From positions 12,744,400 to 12,808,399 of the forward strand of contig CM012954.1 of assembly GCA_000181795.3 (NCBI GenBank): DNA of 64,000 nt, read 5' to 3'. The position numbers and the translations under genes were made by a program. Positions 23,225 to 41,022 of this stretch are shown in pieces (the first letter of the stretch is position 1; every line of letters begins with the position of its first letter). Under the pieces are notes generated by a model that ran no database searches, was not told the origin of the DNA, and saw only the letters and a program-made list of their open reading frames with translations. The stretch comes from Trichinella spiralis (taxonomy: Eukaryota; Nematoda; Enoplea; Trichinellida; Trichinellidae).

Positions 23225-26200
23225 ATGCTGACCGATCGAGAAAAGCGTAAGCAGATTAGCATCCGCGGAATTGCACAAGTTGAAAATGTGGCCAACATGA
23301 AAAAGGCATTTAACCGTCATTTGCATTTTACAATGATGAAAGATCGAAATGTGGCTACACCGAGAGATTACTTCTATTCTTTGGCGCACACTGTTCGTGA
23401 TCATGTGACTTCTCGATGGATTCGAACTCAGCAGCACTATCATGATAAAGATCCGAAGGTATGCAAATGCATTTTCTTAGAATATGACAAATAATTGCAA
23501 TTTTTAATATTATATTAGCATAATCTATGTAGTATATTTTACTTTACTTTCTACTTTTACATGAATGCCTATGATTTGTTTTTTGCATTTGTTATTGGCA
23601 ATTTGCAGTTGTCAGTTGATACTGGCAGTTTTCAGTTGAGACCGTTGTAATGTTGAATTTGCAAATGCAATAAGCTTTGATAGGTCATTATTTGTGTCAG
23701 TTTTGGATAGGGAAAAATGATATTCAGAATGAAATTTTCAGCTTTTATTTCAAATATTTCGCTGTTAAGAAAGATTGTTTTTCTGCCGTATTTCCAGTTG
23801 GAAAAGTTTGACTTTATGTTACTTTTTCAAAAACAAATATTTGATTGTTGTAAACAACGTTTTTGAGTCTGGGTATTTGGTAGATTTAATGATTTATTTG
23901 ATTTGGTATTTGGTAGATGTTTTTAATTAGCATTTTCTGGGCAGTATTTTTCTTCAGGGCCTTAAAGCTGTTGACGAATCAAATAGAGCAGGCACAGCAG
24001 CTCATCACTGCCAAAGTGATGCATTTCTGTTTTGCTCAGTTCATCAACATTCACGTGATCTTGACGTTATGTTAAAATTAGCTTCCATCTAGTTTCTCTC
24101 GCGGAAATAAGCTGCTTTGACGTGCATTGAATATTCGATAGCTCTCAGAGCATAGGTTTGTTTATTTTATGGGGAAAGAAAATTTGAAGTGATTTTGAAT
24201 TGAAAAAATTTGATGCCTCATATTTTAGGAATTGTTGATTTAATTTAACATTCATTTAAACAAAATGTCTCATGAAAATTTTTTTTACTAAACTTATCTT
24301 TCGTGTTGTTATTTATTTTGTTGTTTAAGTTTAGTGGGAGCAGTAAGCGCATATGGCAACTTCTGTTATAACTTTATATGTTAAGATAATTATTTATTTA
24401 CTGGACATCAATTAATTACTCATTAACTTGAGTATTCAAGCATATATCTAAAGACTTTTACACAAACATAGTGGCCAAAGTGAGATTTGCATTTTTTAAA
24501 ATGAATTTGTTAAATTACTGTGAATTAAAAAAACAATAAATAATAATGTTAAAAAATATGTTTTAGCGTGTTTATTATCTGTCATTGGAATTTTACATGG
24601 GGCGCACGTTGTCCAATACTATGCTAAACTTGGGCATTCAAGCAGCTTGCGACGAATCACTTTATCAGGTAAAAATCTGGCACGTTGAATTTCCAATAGC
24701 AAATAGCTTTGCATAAAATGTTATCGGTTTAAGCTTGGTTTGGATATTGAAGAATTGCAAGAACTGGAAGTGGATGCTGGTCTTGGAAATGGAGGTCTCG
24801 GTCGTTTAGCTGCTTGTTTCTTGGATTCAATGGCAACGCTCGGCTTGGCTGCTTATGGATATGGTTTGCGTTATGAATATGGTATTTTTAAGCAGATAAT
24901 CAAAAATTGCTGCCAAGTGGAAGAGCCAGATGACTGGCTTCGGTTTGGAAATCCATGGGAAAAAGCCAGACCAGAGTACATGCTGCCAGTAAACTTTTAT
25001 GGTAAAGTTGTTCACGACGATAAAGGTCGAGCTCACTGGGTGGATACTCAGGTAGAGAAATAAACACAGTTAGCATGATTGAAATAACCGTATATTTTGA
25101 ATATGTAAAACTTTCATCTACAGCTTATGTTTGCCATGCCCTATGACACGCCCGTGCCTGGCTATCAAAACAATGTCGTCAACACTTTGCGATTATGGTC
25201 CGCTAAAGCAGAAAATCACTTCAATTTGACATTTTGTATTTAACTATTTATTTATTATACTTTTTATAAGCTGATGTAGTAATGTTGATTTACATATAGT
25301 CAATGACGGTGACTACATCGAGGCCGTTTTGGACCGCAATGCCGCGGAAAATATTACTCGTGTATTATATCCAAATGATAACGTAAGCTGATTTTTATTT
25401 TGAATATTCAAATTTAGTTAAACGTCAGTGTTAGTTGTTGTTGTTAGTGTTTTGAAGGGCGTGAATTGCGTCTGAAGCAAGAATACTTTTTGGTTGCTGC
25501 AACTTTGCAAGATATTATTCGTCGTTATCGTGCTTCCAAATTGGCCGCAGCTACTGCACCTGGAAAAGTATTTCAAAATTTCCCAGAAAAAGTAGCCATC
25601 CAACTTAATGACACTCATCCAGCAATGGCTATACCAGAATTCATGCGCATTATGGTCGACTTGGAATCGATGACATGGGATGAGGTAATTGAAGTTCAAA
25701 TGAAAATTTAAAGAAATGAATTTATTTAATAAATAGGCTTGGGACATATGTGTACGCACGTTTGCGTATACGAATCACACAGTTTTGCCTGAAGCTTTGG
25801 AACGATGGTCTTGTGCATTGCTGGAAAATTTGTTGCCAAGGCATTTGGAAATTATATACGAGATCAATCAAAAATTTTTAGATGTAACTTCAGTTTTTTT
25901 TTAAATTTTCCCACGTTTTATTTTTTCAGTTTTTTTATTCTTTTTCTGCAGAGTGTTTTGCGACGTTGGCCTGGCGATTTGGATCGTATGCGTCGGATGT
26001 CGCTGGTTGAAGAAGCGGATCAGTATGGAGAGAAACGAATCAACATGGCTCATCTGTGCATTGTTGGTTCGCATGCTGTGAACGGCGTGGCTGCAATCCA
26101 TTCTGAAATATTGAAGAAATCAGTGTATGAATGTGGAAAAAAAATTATTTTCTTTTTTTTTTGGAAACAACAAGCTACATTGCATATATTACCGACTTTT

Positions 26201-28181
26201 AGTTTTCACGATTTTTACGAAATGTGGCCGGAAAAGTTTCAGAACAAGACGAACGGAATCACGCCCAGACGATGGCTTTTGCTGTCCAATCCATCACTGG
26301 CTGATATTATTGCTGAAGTAATTTTGATGGAATTTTTAATTTTAAAGATTTGAATTAATTTCAGTTCTTTTTTTTACAAATTTGTAATAAATGATAGAAA
26401 ATTGGTGAAGCTTGGATAACCGATTTGTCTCAGCTTGAGCGGTTGAAACCTTTGGTGAAGAATGTTGGCTTTTTGGAAGCGATACGTCGTGTTAAACAGG
26501 CACATTTGATGAATGGCATATTTCTCGTTTTCCATGTTGTGTTTATTTCTGTTTTTTTTCTAATGGTTTTAGGAGAACAAAATGCGTGCGGCACAATGGC
26601 TTGCTGACACGTACAATTTGGAATTGAACCCGTCTAGTATGTTTGATATTCAAGTATGATTTTCTCTTTTCTCGTTATTGCTTTTTTTTATTCAAAAAAA
26701 AACCAAATTCAGGTAAAACGTATTCACGAATACAAGCGTCAACTGTTGAATGTGCTTCACGTGATTACAATGTACAACCGTATTAAGAAAGATCCTGCTC
26801 TTAAAGTTGTACCGCGTACAGTGATGATAGGTGGAAAGGTTGCTATTGAAATTTTTTTAAAAATATTATTTAACTTTTATTAATTGTGATATATTTGCAG
26901 GCTGCTCCTGGCTATTATATGGCAAAATTGATTATTCAATTGATCAATTGCGTTGCCGATGTGGTCAATCATGATCCTATAATTGGAAACAAGTTGAAAT
27001 TGATATTTTTGGAAAATTACAGAGTTACATTGGCCGAAAAGATCATACCGGCGGCTGATTTGAGTCAACAGATCTCTACTGCGGGAACTGAAGCTTCCGG
27101 TACTGGCAATATGAAATTTATGGTAAGCAAATGATAATTGATATCTCGGATGGTTGTTTTTGTGCATCATTTATTTATTCAAGCTTAACGGAGCTTTGAC
27201 TATTGGCACTTTGGATGGTGCAAATGTTGAAATGATGGAAGAAATGGGAAGGGAGAACATTTTCATATTCGGCATGACTGAGGAGGAAGTCAACGCGTTG
27301 CGGCATGCAGGGTATTTGTGCTCGTATTATTATTTATTACATTATATTATTTTTCCTTTTTTTTAAATTTTTCTATAGTTACAATTCAATGACGTATATT
27401 GAGAAAAATGCTGAACTGAAACAATGTATTGAACAAATTGAAACTGGCTTCTTCTCCCCTAACAACCCGGAGCTCTTTAAAGACGTAACCAACATGCTGA
27501 AATACCACGATAGGTAGGAATTGCACTGAAATTCTATTCTACATGGAAAATAATAAATAATATATTTTCAGAACAGTTTGTTCAATTTTGAATTTTTATT
27601 TATTTGTTTATTTTTATGGGTCATCATTGTCATTTTGTAATTGTTAAAATATTTTCAGAGTACGATTTATAAATTTTGATATTGAATCTATTAATAAAAT
27701 TGAAAATGGCAGAATTTAGCATTTCTGTCATCACTCTATATGTATATTTTTTTCAGGTTTTATTTATGTGCAGATTTTGAAGCATATATGAAATGTCAAG
27801 AAGAAGTGAATAAGGCATTTTTGGTAATTTTGTCGTGATTGTTGTTATTTATTTTAAATTTATTATTATTGATCATATTTCAATATATTTCAGGATACGA
27901 ATCGTTGGACGCAGATGGCTTTGTGCAATATAGCCAGCAGTGGAAAGTTTAGCAGCGATCGAACAATCAAAGAATATGCAAAAGACATCTGGAATGTGCC
28001 AGTGTCGACCGAGAAGTTGCCTGCACCTTTCGCAGGTCCGCAGTCTGAAGAAAATTCTTCCAAAGCGGATAATAATGGTGCAGCTGTTGCTGACGCAACA
28101 AAAGCGACTGCTGCTACTGCTGCAGCTCGTAATGCAGTGCCCACCACTCCCACCTCTCCCAAGGGTCGCTCTCATAAATAA
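23225..28181 (+). CDS. PYG: Glycogen phosphorylase
   Basis: It catalyses PLP-dependent phosphorolysis of glycogen to glucose-1-phosphate in the cytosol. Seventeen exons join in phase to give 889 aa: 23225-23458, 24567-24668, 24734-25051, 25124-25235, 25300-25382, 25448-25684, 25737-25883, 25952-26124, 26203-26317, 26398-26499, 26573-26653, 26713-26838, 26901-27122, 27184-27311, 27379-27513, 27757-27823 and 27894-28181. Motifs include [11 protein letters not shown] with the regulatory phosphoserine (S12, equal to mammalian Ser14), [56 protein letters not shown] and [11 protein letters not shown], carrying the PLP lysine. The protein is about 45 residues longer than mammalian enzymes because of an Ala/Thr/Ser-rich C-terminal tail. 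The intron after 26499 appears to be GC-AG. The conserved phosphosite implies phosphorylase-kinase control. Confidence 0.97.
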
Positions 28182-28859
28182 GTGTCATCCCATCTCGGCA
28201 CCATTATTCTATTTTAAATAGCATTCGGGCGTTTTTTTTCCTTTTTAATTTTTAAACATATTATTTCAGTGTAATGTAGAGACATGTGTGTAAGTAAATA
28301 GTGGGCCTTGACCACCGCTGTATTATAGAGATGAATGATTTGCTTTTTCTTCTTTCTGATACTTTTTTAAGATAATTTTTGAAGCAAAATAATTCTGAGT
28401 AGTTATTAATACAAGCGGATATTTTTACTCTCTTCTTTATTGAATGTGTGAATATTTATATGCAAATTTATTTCTTATACGCCGATGCCATAATTGTATT
28501 TTTGTGAGTCTCTCTCTTTCTCTTTCTCTTTCTCTCTGTGTGTGTGGGTGTGTTTGTTTTAAATTTTCTTACAAATTTTGCATATTGGCCCGATAGTTTT
28601 TTTATTTTATCTAGTAGTAGTTGAGAAGAGAAATGTAGTAGTGTGCGTCGGTTTCAGTTATTTTAGTCACGTATTCTTTCTCAAATTGTGGAAAAATAAT
28701 TCAGTAGTAATAATAATAATAATAGTAAAACTGTTTTTGACTGACGCGTTCGTTTCATGTTGCTAAGCAACCGCATGCTGCTTAAATTGAGCTCTGGGAT
28801 GGTACGACTTGAATTGGAGTTCGTCGACTGACCGCTGATTGCTGTGCATTCAAACAAAA
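28182..28859. other. Phosphorylase 3' UTR and IFT81 upstream region
   Basis: AT-rich DNA with a (TC)n/(TG)n low-complexity run at about 28508-28556 and a TAA/TAG-repeat at about 28706-28728. No coding signal. Confidence 0.6.
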
Positions 28860-31800
28860 ATGGAGGAGATGAAATTTGTAATTTCTGAACTCAACCGACC
28901 ACCTTATAACCAAACGCTCAGCTTGGTCGAGTTGGATGCTTTGGAGCCGCTTCAACTGTTGCAACTGCTCAGCGATACTTTATGTTTGCTAGCCAAAGAG
29001 GTAGTGATTTTGGAAAGATGAATTGCCTTTTAATTTGTATTTGTACATAAAAGAATAAATACAAGAACGTTGTAGAAGCGCGTCGAAGTGAAGCCGCAGA
29101 CTGTGACGGAAGTCTCGTTGCGTGTATTGGAATGGCTGACTTTGTTAAGATATGCATCTTCTATGGAAAAGTATGCTTCACTTCGTGGATGGCATTTTAT
29201 GCAAATATTTTTAAACCGACTCTTAAAGAGTACCGTTTTAAACAATTTTTCTCGCGTTTAAGTCACTGAAATGAACTGTAGCAATTTTCGTTCAACTTTT
29301 ATTCGATAAGTATATCAGTGATTTAGATGATTTATGTGCGGTTGGTTGAACATATTCACATTCTGTGTTATTTTTAATTATCATGCTTTTGATTCAGTCG
29401 TAAGCACTCGTGCATTTGTTACAAATAATATGCATGTATGTATGTATTTTGAAATAACTACAGTATAACAAAGTTCTTTTACAAGCTGTTGTTGAACATT
29501 GCGAAACTATCAGTTTAAAGTTTCTTTCTATTTACTCTGTTCGTGGCATAATATAGTACGGCGTGCTTTTATTTATTGTTCAGCTTGAACGTGTTTTGTA
29601 ATAACTGATTTGTAAGTTTAATTTTTAGATACAGTATGAATACAGTATAGGTCGATAATATCAATTTACGTTTAAACTACGAAAATTTTCAAGTTACAGT
29701 ACAAATGGCGTCGCACTTTTTAATTTAATTACGGTATTCCTTTTGATTAGTTTTAGAACAGTAGCACGGCTAGGCTGTTAGCTTAATATTTTTATGTTAG
29801 TGAATGGCATTTTATAATTTGATTTTTTGAGACTTATCTTAAAATGCATTTGTATTTCCTCAGTTGATTGAACAGCATCTATTATTGCATTATCAGTGTA
29901 TCACTGTGAAGAGTATCGTCCTTATTAATGTGTATCAGTTGCAGTGGAAATGAGGATTAGCAAGTTGTTCATTGTCCGGGACTGCCGTTGATATTTTCTT
30001 TTAGCGGGAAACACGTTAGTCGTCCATTTCTACCTGTAATCAGGAAAAGACAAGTGCGGATGCAATCAGTAGACGCTATCTGTTTTAGCTACTTGTGACG
30101 AACGTATTAATTCTTCGCCGAGGGCATATGCAACTTTTCATCACGACTTCTCACCTAAGCGATAACAGTATTTGCATAGCCGAACAGAAAATGGTTTTAA
30201 TTCTTGAACTAATATGATACATTATTTGGCGTGGTTTTTAATGAAGTTTATTATTTTCGATTAATTTCAGTACTGCTCAACGATGATGACGGTCAATTTG
30301 AATTACGCTTATAAATAGTCGTTATGAAATTAATAATTAACGATTTTGTTTAGGGATGAATTTCATCGTGCAATTGCTGGAGGAAACAAAGAGACGATAT
30401 TCAAAGCGCTAGCATGGATATTGCACCGGCAAAATGAAGTTGAGCAGCGACTGTATTTGTCGAAATTTTTGATTCCAATCAAAGTTCCAGTCGACTTTCT
30501 TCAGGATGTTGAAGTTGAACAATTGAACAAAGAAGTTGACAATTACAATCAGTGCGAAATTGATTGATTAATAATAATTGAATTAAATTAAAAATTTCAG
30601 TGTGAAAATCTGATGGAAGAGTTCAAAGAATTGCACAAAGAATTTATGAAAGTGAAAACAGCCGCAGAGGCCAGAATAACGGTGAGTTCAGATATTGCAT
30701 CGATGGAAAGCGAAAAAGAGGCACTTTTGAAACGTCTCGAGAAGGCTAAAAGCAAAGTGAACAGTTTGCCTGACTTTGAAAATTTATTGCATGTATGTCG
30801 TGAGTTTCGACAAGAAGCTGAACGATCGGATGCTTTGAGCAAAACGAAAAAAGATCAATCTTTCAGTGTGAGTAAATTTTTGTTTTTTATTTTATTATAT
30901 AGTTAAATTAAGAAATATATTTATTTTTTATTTTTAAAAACAAATAGAAAAGCATATGCTTTTTCAGTAAAATTAATATACACCTTGTTTGTACGATGAA
31001 TACTTGATTATGAAAAGATGGAATTGGTTCAGTTAAATTTATGCAAATTTGCTTGTATATTATTAAACTTATTATTTATATTTGACGACATTAAATTTTT
31101 ATAGTTGAAAAATGTTCGACAACAACTGCGGCACATTAATCAGCAAATAGATAAATTGGAACTGGAAGCGGATACTACCAGTCCACGCGGTAAATTACTT
31201 GCAAGTTTGATCAACTATTTAAAAGTGGACAATTTTAGAAAAAATGAATCAACTGGAAGATGAGCTGAGAGTTTTACAATACATAGCTGAAGAGAAACTT
31301 CCACAAGATATTGAATTAAATCGTAAAACAGTTGGAAAACTTTCTGAAATTATTCAACAGAGTCCTTTTGAAAAAGCAGATTTACAGGAGCTCGACAGCC
31401 AGGTTAGCAGTTATTTATTGCATGTTGTTTAGCAATTTTTGTTTTGATATTATTTTGATAAGTTTTATTCTGTTTTTATATTTACATAGGTAGAAGAAGT
31501 AGAAAAAGAAATTGAAAAGCTACAAAATGATCTGAAAGTTCAAAAGAGCGCATCGGAAAATAAATTGGAAGTTTACCGTCATCAAGTAAAATTTAGAAAA
31601 ATATTATCACCGTAAAAGCACGACTAATTTGTTGTCAGTTTATTATTATGTAAATTTACATATAGTAATTTATATTTTCACTTGACGTGATTTTCAATTT
31701 TTTGAACAACTTGTTCAATTTTCATAAGTGAATTTTCAGGCAGATATAGTAGCACGCAAAAAAAACGATGCGCTCAACACTTTGCAGCATCTGATGCTTC

Positions 31801-32750
31801 AGTTGCAACAAGCCGAACAAGGACAGTCAAAAAAGTCGAATGAGAATGCTTTTTTCGTACAATCCAATCTGGACCAGATAAAGAATACTGTACACAGTAA
31901 CTGTTGTTGCAATGGAAATTTGGTTGACGGCAATGAAAGTTTTAGGCTAGAAATGATTCCAGCAGTCGAGTAGATGATGTCAGCAATCTTCAATTTTCGT
32001 TTCCAGGTAGCAATATTGAAATTTGAGTTTAGTTGCATCAACATTTTGCATTAAAATAATTATTAGAAATGTCCACCAATGATTCTGTCGATGGAATAAG
32101 TGATGCAGAAAAGAACGATGTTCGAAATGGTCATTCATTTGAAGAATTGAAGAAATTGCAAGAAACATATCAGGTACGTTGTTATCGTTTTAGCTTGCTT
32201 ATGTTTATTCAAATTGAAATTATAATTATGCTAAATAGTTAATTAAATGTTGTTGAATGATGCTGATTGTCTTTTTAAAGAATCTTTCCGATGAAATGCA
32301 AGTGAAAAAAGCAAAATACAACGCGGTTGTTGTTGAAGAACAATCAGTATTGTTAGAATTGGAAAAAGTAATTTATTCAAATGAGTGAGTGAATTTTTTC
32401 TTCCCAATCGTATTGCTGTTATTTTGCAGGAAGTGAACGCGTTGCAGCAGGATGCGGAATTGAGTGAGTTGCAGGTTTCAAAATTGAACGATCAAGAATC
32501 GTTCTTGACGTCTCGATTCAACGACATGAAACAACGAGATGAGCATGAACTGATTTGCATAATGGAAGAAACAGCGGAACGTATGAAATTAGCTGAGGAA
32601 ACGTATCGAAAGGTTCGAGAAGAAGAGCAAAGTATCATCAGGATCAAAGATGATATTATGCTTGAGAATATTTGTTCGTTGAATGAAGCGAAAAGTTTGT
32701 TGAAGCTGAAATTATCATTTTCCAAGAAAAACGAAGCATCATCAAAGTAA
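28860..32750 (+). CDS. IFT81: IFT81-like intraflagellar transport protein
   Basis: This is a core IFT-B subunit whose N-terminal calponin-homology domain binds tubulin for ciliary transport. Exons as read: 28860-29000, 29076-29170, 30354-30534, 30601-30867, 31105-31189, 31239-31402, 31490-31585, 31740 to about 31897-31939, 32067-32173, 32281-32367 and 32430-32750. The N-terminus (SLVELDALEPLQLLQLLSDTL, then LAWILHRQNEVEQRLYLSKF and IPIKVPVDFLQDVE) is characteristic of IFT81; the rest is coiled coil. The predicted protein is roughly 550-580 aa against about 676 aa in vertebrates. The conserved central block around residues 380-480 of the human protein appears missing or replaced by a Cys/Asn-rich piece in the 31740 exon. 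The end of that exon is uncertain, because two donors restore phase. No acceptor lies close to the ATG. Confidence 0.85.
29171..30353. other. Large IFT81 intron
   Basis: An intron of 1.18 kb, long for this window. I see no exon or nested gene in it. It ends with TTTTGTTTAG before GATGAATTTCATCG. Confidence 0.6.
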
Positions 32751-32971
32751 GCTTTGCAAAATAAAAAGCTTACATTTACAACAATAACATTTTTTGATGA
32801 TATTCTTTTGTCTGTATTTTTTTATTTGGAAAAACAAATTTATTCTTAATACAATGGTGAAATAATAATTGTAGAACATGAAAATGCTTTTTTTTAAAAA
32901 TATGAAATAATCACCACTTTGATGTGATTGTTTGTTTTTTTCACGAGTTGTTCTAATGTTAGCTCGCTTCT

Positions 32972-37001
<4,030 letters not shown>

Positions 37002-40000
37002 GTTTGTTTGTTTGTTAGTTTGCTTTCTTCGGATCGAGATGATCGTTGGTCTGCTACTGCTGGAACGCTTTTCAACTTACTCGAGACAACTGTGCATATG
37101 TGTGTGTATGTGCGTGTGTCTGTCACAATTTGGACCAGTTCAGCAATGGTTGGGACCGTTCAAAATGCAGATGACACTGGAAAGTGTCAAAGGATGACCT
37201 GGAGGCAGCCCAGGAAAAAGTCGACTGTTGCGAATGACTGACAGTGAGTTTCAGCTGCCAGCGTGGTTGGTCTTGACAATGTTGTGCAAGGGGAAAATTT
37301 TAAGCAAAAAATGAAAATTTACCCATCAATTTAACTATTGCAGCTTGCATGCAACGATTCCACTTTGAATCGACCGAAAGTTGGAAAAATGTTCCAACTA
37401 GTGAGAACAATTGCTGTTTGGTCGTTTGAAATGGGCTTTTTATTAATTCATAATTTTTCTCATTACCAGTCAACATGCCTGATCAACAGAGGCTGCCGTG
37501 GAATAATGATGGCTGTTGCTTTTTGCCAAAGCTGAGCAAGCAAGCAAACAGAGTGTGTATTTTTATCTTTGATTAATTTGTGAAACTATTTTCAAATGAC
37601 TGACGACTGTCGTCAACGTTTTGCTTTCGTAACAACATTCAGTGGGCATTTATGAAAATTCTTCTTCAATCTCTCTATCCGAACAATCACGAACATCCGC
37701 TGCAAAAACAGCCCATTCACACGTTGCATGTTTGTTTGCATAGTGTAGATTTGCATAATAATCGAAAAAAAATAAATGACATTAGTGTACGCAATTTTTT
37801 TGAAGGAGGGGGGCGGAGGGAGGTTTCTTTGATGTTATTTTTACAACGATGACAACATTTCTTTTGAAAAGAATTTCTTTTTCAAATTTTCTATCAATTT
37901 TCAAATTTCAATAGTAATTTCTCTTCCGCATGTTGAACAATTGCAAAAGGCAACTAATACCCAGTTGGCAATTTTGTTATTTCAATGATTGCTGTTTGTT
38001 TGTTGCTTGCATTCATCATGCCAAGCAAACATGCGATAAATGTAGTAGTATGTTCTTTGAATTGTGCGTGAAAAAGTGAAATCATCGAAATTTTCACATC
38101 TTTATTATACTGTTAACGCAATTTCTATATTTGAAATTAATCTAATATGTTTTTTTGTTGTTGTCGTAAAGTAAAGTTCAACGCTAAAATTAGCCAACAT
38201 ACAGTGAAAATTTTTTTTCAATGTTTGTTGAAAGGCTGCTGTTTTTGTTCCAGCAGCAGAAGAAAGCTAATATTATTTTACGTATATTGCAGATTTGAAA
38301 TTGTAAATATATTTTTCTGTGCGTTAAAACAACTTCTACGTACTCCAATGCTAACCAATGTTATGTTTAAGTTCAGAAAAAAAGCAATTTTTCATTTTGC
38401 AATTTCAATAAGCAAGCTTCAATTGATGCAAATTGTGCAGTGGTAAATTTGCTGTCATTAAATACTTTAGTATTGTTTTGAAAAAAGAAAGCAAATTTTT
38501 TTTTAAAAATATTTTCTCACTTTACCATAGTATCTAATTAAAGATTCAAGGTGCGTTCGTTATAAGACAATTTGTTACGTTTTTGCTGTATTTTTTTTGA
38601 CTTTATTTGCAAGTATTTTTCATTTGGACTTTCAATGATTCGCTGTTGTCTTATTTTAATTCGACGCTGTACCGTATTTTTGCTCACTGTAAACACAAGC
38701 GCTGAACTTATAAAATTGATGGAAAACCATCACCCATCACCTCAGGCCATGCAGTTTAAACCGGACGGTTCAAAATTCAGACTTGATTAGCGCGAAATAG
38801 CACGCATTGATATTAATCGATTCAATTTTCATTTCTGCTATTTTTCTTATCTCTGTACACTGGACAAACTCATTAAAGTCAAATGCATATTTTTTTGCCA
38901 AATGAATTATAATTTAAATAATAAATTAATAATTTTTCATAGCACGAAATTTATTTAAATAAAAATATACTGTTCTGATGAAAGACAAAATTTTCCGCAT
39001 CATTCATAAATGGAAAATTTTCCAATCGGCTAAACTGATAGCTAAATTTCAACTGTTGATTGTAAATTCTATTCGTAGAGTACTTGGAATAATTTGCAAA
39101 TGTATTTCATTAGTGCTTTCGACTATACGAAGCGTTTCTGAAATGCCAAACAACTGCAAGTCCATTTGTTGAATTCAGTAAATGTAGCTGTGGAAATTTG
39201 CTTGAAAATTTTTCATACTGTAAAAAAGACCATTTTACATATCTCAAATTGCTTCATTTGTTGTAAATAAATGACTCTTAAGAAATAATTTACAACGAAA
39301 TAACTTTTGATCTATTTATTATCATAATTCTAGTTTTTCAAATTAAGCCTGTTCATTCATTGCTCTTAAATTACTGATTATAAGAAAACAATGTTTTCAA
39401 TTACATATGATTTTCTGGAAAATGTTTCGAACCAGTTAGCATTTAATTACTGATATTCAGTCCTCATATATTTGTTCATATACGAACATTCAAACGAGCT
39501 TGATGAATTGAAATTAATTTCTATATTAATCATGTTTTTCATTCTGTCATGTAAAATGCAATTGGAATACGCATCGGAATTTGTAGCGCTCTATATGCAC
39601 TATGAATTTAATATAAATTTATACATTCATATACTGTTCCAAATTGAAAATTAATTTATTCGACTTACGGGAAAGTATTTCACTATTTGCATAACTCATT
39701 CATTTTACTATTTTACTAATTTTCAGTGTCATGGTCAGTTATGCAGTGCATCGTCATTGCTCAGCAAGTGCTATTCATAAGGACGACTTTCTGACCAGCG
39801 CTAAGAAGGGGAAGATGGATCTACTCAACGATCTGAAGACGCTGAATGAGGGAAGTTGCATTTTTTGTTTGTTTGTTTGTTTGATCGTTGTTACTGTAAA
39901 ATACAGATGAAAATCAATATTGAATTTATACTTCAATGAGATTATTTTTCGATTATTTCTTTCCTAATCGTTGTATTCTGAGTTTGAATGCAAATCATGA

Positions 40001-40200
40001 AATTCAACGTCTCAAAGCATACAGCAGACAGATTTCTTATTCAAAAGGGAAATTTTCTCTAAGACAATATGCTTCGCAAATCATATAATAGCGTGTTAAT
40101 AATTATATCTGTGTGTTATTTGTTATAATAATTGTTCTAGTTAGACAGCGATCAGACATTTGAATAGTTCCTACGCAATTCATTTATTCGAGAAACTTCG
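37002..40200. other. Gene-poor intergenic DNA
   Basis: I see no gene. A G-rich run lies at about 37804-37824. Open frames on the plus strand (37008-37241, 38147-38446, 38572-38790) are hydrophobic low-complexity translations of T-rich DNA. One exon-like stretch at about 39727-39852 follows TTTTCAG and reads LTSAKKGKMDLLNDLKTLNE in one frame, ending in a GTTT repeat; I cannot attach it to a gene. Confidence 0.5.
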
Positions 40201-40205
40201 AGCAC

Positions 40206-40575
40206 CATGCTAGATAGAAGTTGAACACTGCCGACGGCATTTTACTGAAAGCTTTTTGTGCCATTCATATCCGGAAGCGATTTCCTATATGCAGCTCTGT
40301 TTATTCTTGAGCGATTATTATATAATTATTTGCTTAAGAATTACCGTCTAACTGCTGCGCTAGGCAATTATTCATTTTTGGTGTTTCACTTCAACGAATA
40401 TGGTTGTGTATATTTGGCTGAAGATACGATCAAATCAATGACCAGAGGATGGATAATTTCACGGCTCTATGTTTGTTTCATTCCTCATCACCAGCATGCC
40501 ATTTCTCAGGTATGAAGGTTTACATCTTTGCTGGCTTTAACTTACTTTTCTTTCTTTCAAACACTTGTTGTCCTT
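40206..40575 (+). repeat. Repeat B, left copy
   Basis: About 350 bp reappear in reverse orientation at about 58555-58935 (roughly three quarters identical by eye) and, weaker, at 52835-53190. All share a block that reads TTTCATTCCTCATCACCAG on the left strand and then TTTCTCAGGTA, which looks like an exon end with a donor. The open frame seen in this copy (40258-40515) is not kept in the others, so I do not call a protein. Confidence 0.75.
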
Positions 40576-40979
40576 TTTTTTCTCAGTTGATGTTATTGCT
40601 TAAATTTTAACTTTTTTATATGAAATAATAAGATATAATGAAGTTTAAATGATGCAGCAGTTTGATGCGACAGCTCCTATGATGTCACTTTGTGAAAAAC
40701 GCTAATACTTAAAAGTGTACTTTTTTCCCATCATTCGAAAATACCTTCACCTTTACAGACGTCAATACTGATAAATTTAAGACAGCGGCTGATAATTATG
40801 CGCGTTGGTTGGGTGAAGGAAGGCGATACCCTTTTTAACAGCAATTACCTTCCCCATCATGCTAATTCCACGTCCTGCCATTTTCCATTATTTCCCCGAT
40901 CAGTCCCTCCTTACTGGCGACGTCCATCATTGAGCTATTAAAGGCTCCAAGAAAAACAGGGACCACCCTAATTTGTAGA

Positions 40980-41022
40980 TAATTCCCACTCCCCCTCCTC
41001 CCTCCCCCCCCCCCACCAAACG
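40980..41022 (+). repeat. C-rich tract (G4 potential on minus strand)
   Basis: A run of C tracts, including one of 11 C, lies in the left arm. Its mirror position in the right arm (about 52020-52051) is G-rich on the plus strand, consistent with an inverted arrangement, though the flanks match only weakly. Confidence 0.6.

Noticed and set aside
38147-38446. 99-residue Cys/Phe/Lys-rich protein
   Set aside because: T-rich DNA gives hydrophobic open frames by chance; there is no acceptor, donor or family motif.
40258-40515. 85-residue protein in repeat B
   Set aside because: The inverted copies of the same repeat carry stops and indels in this frame.
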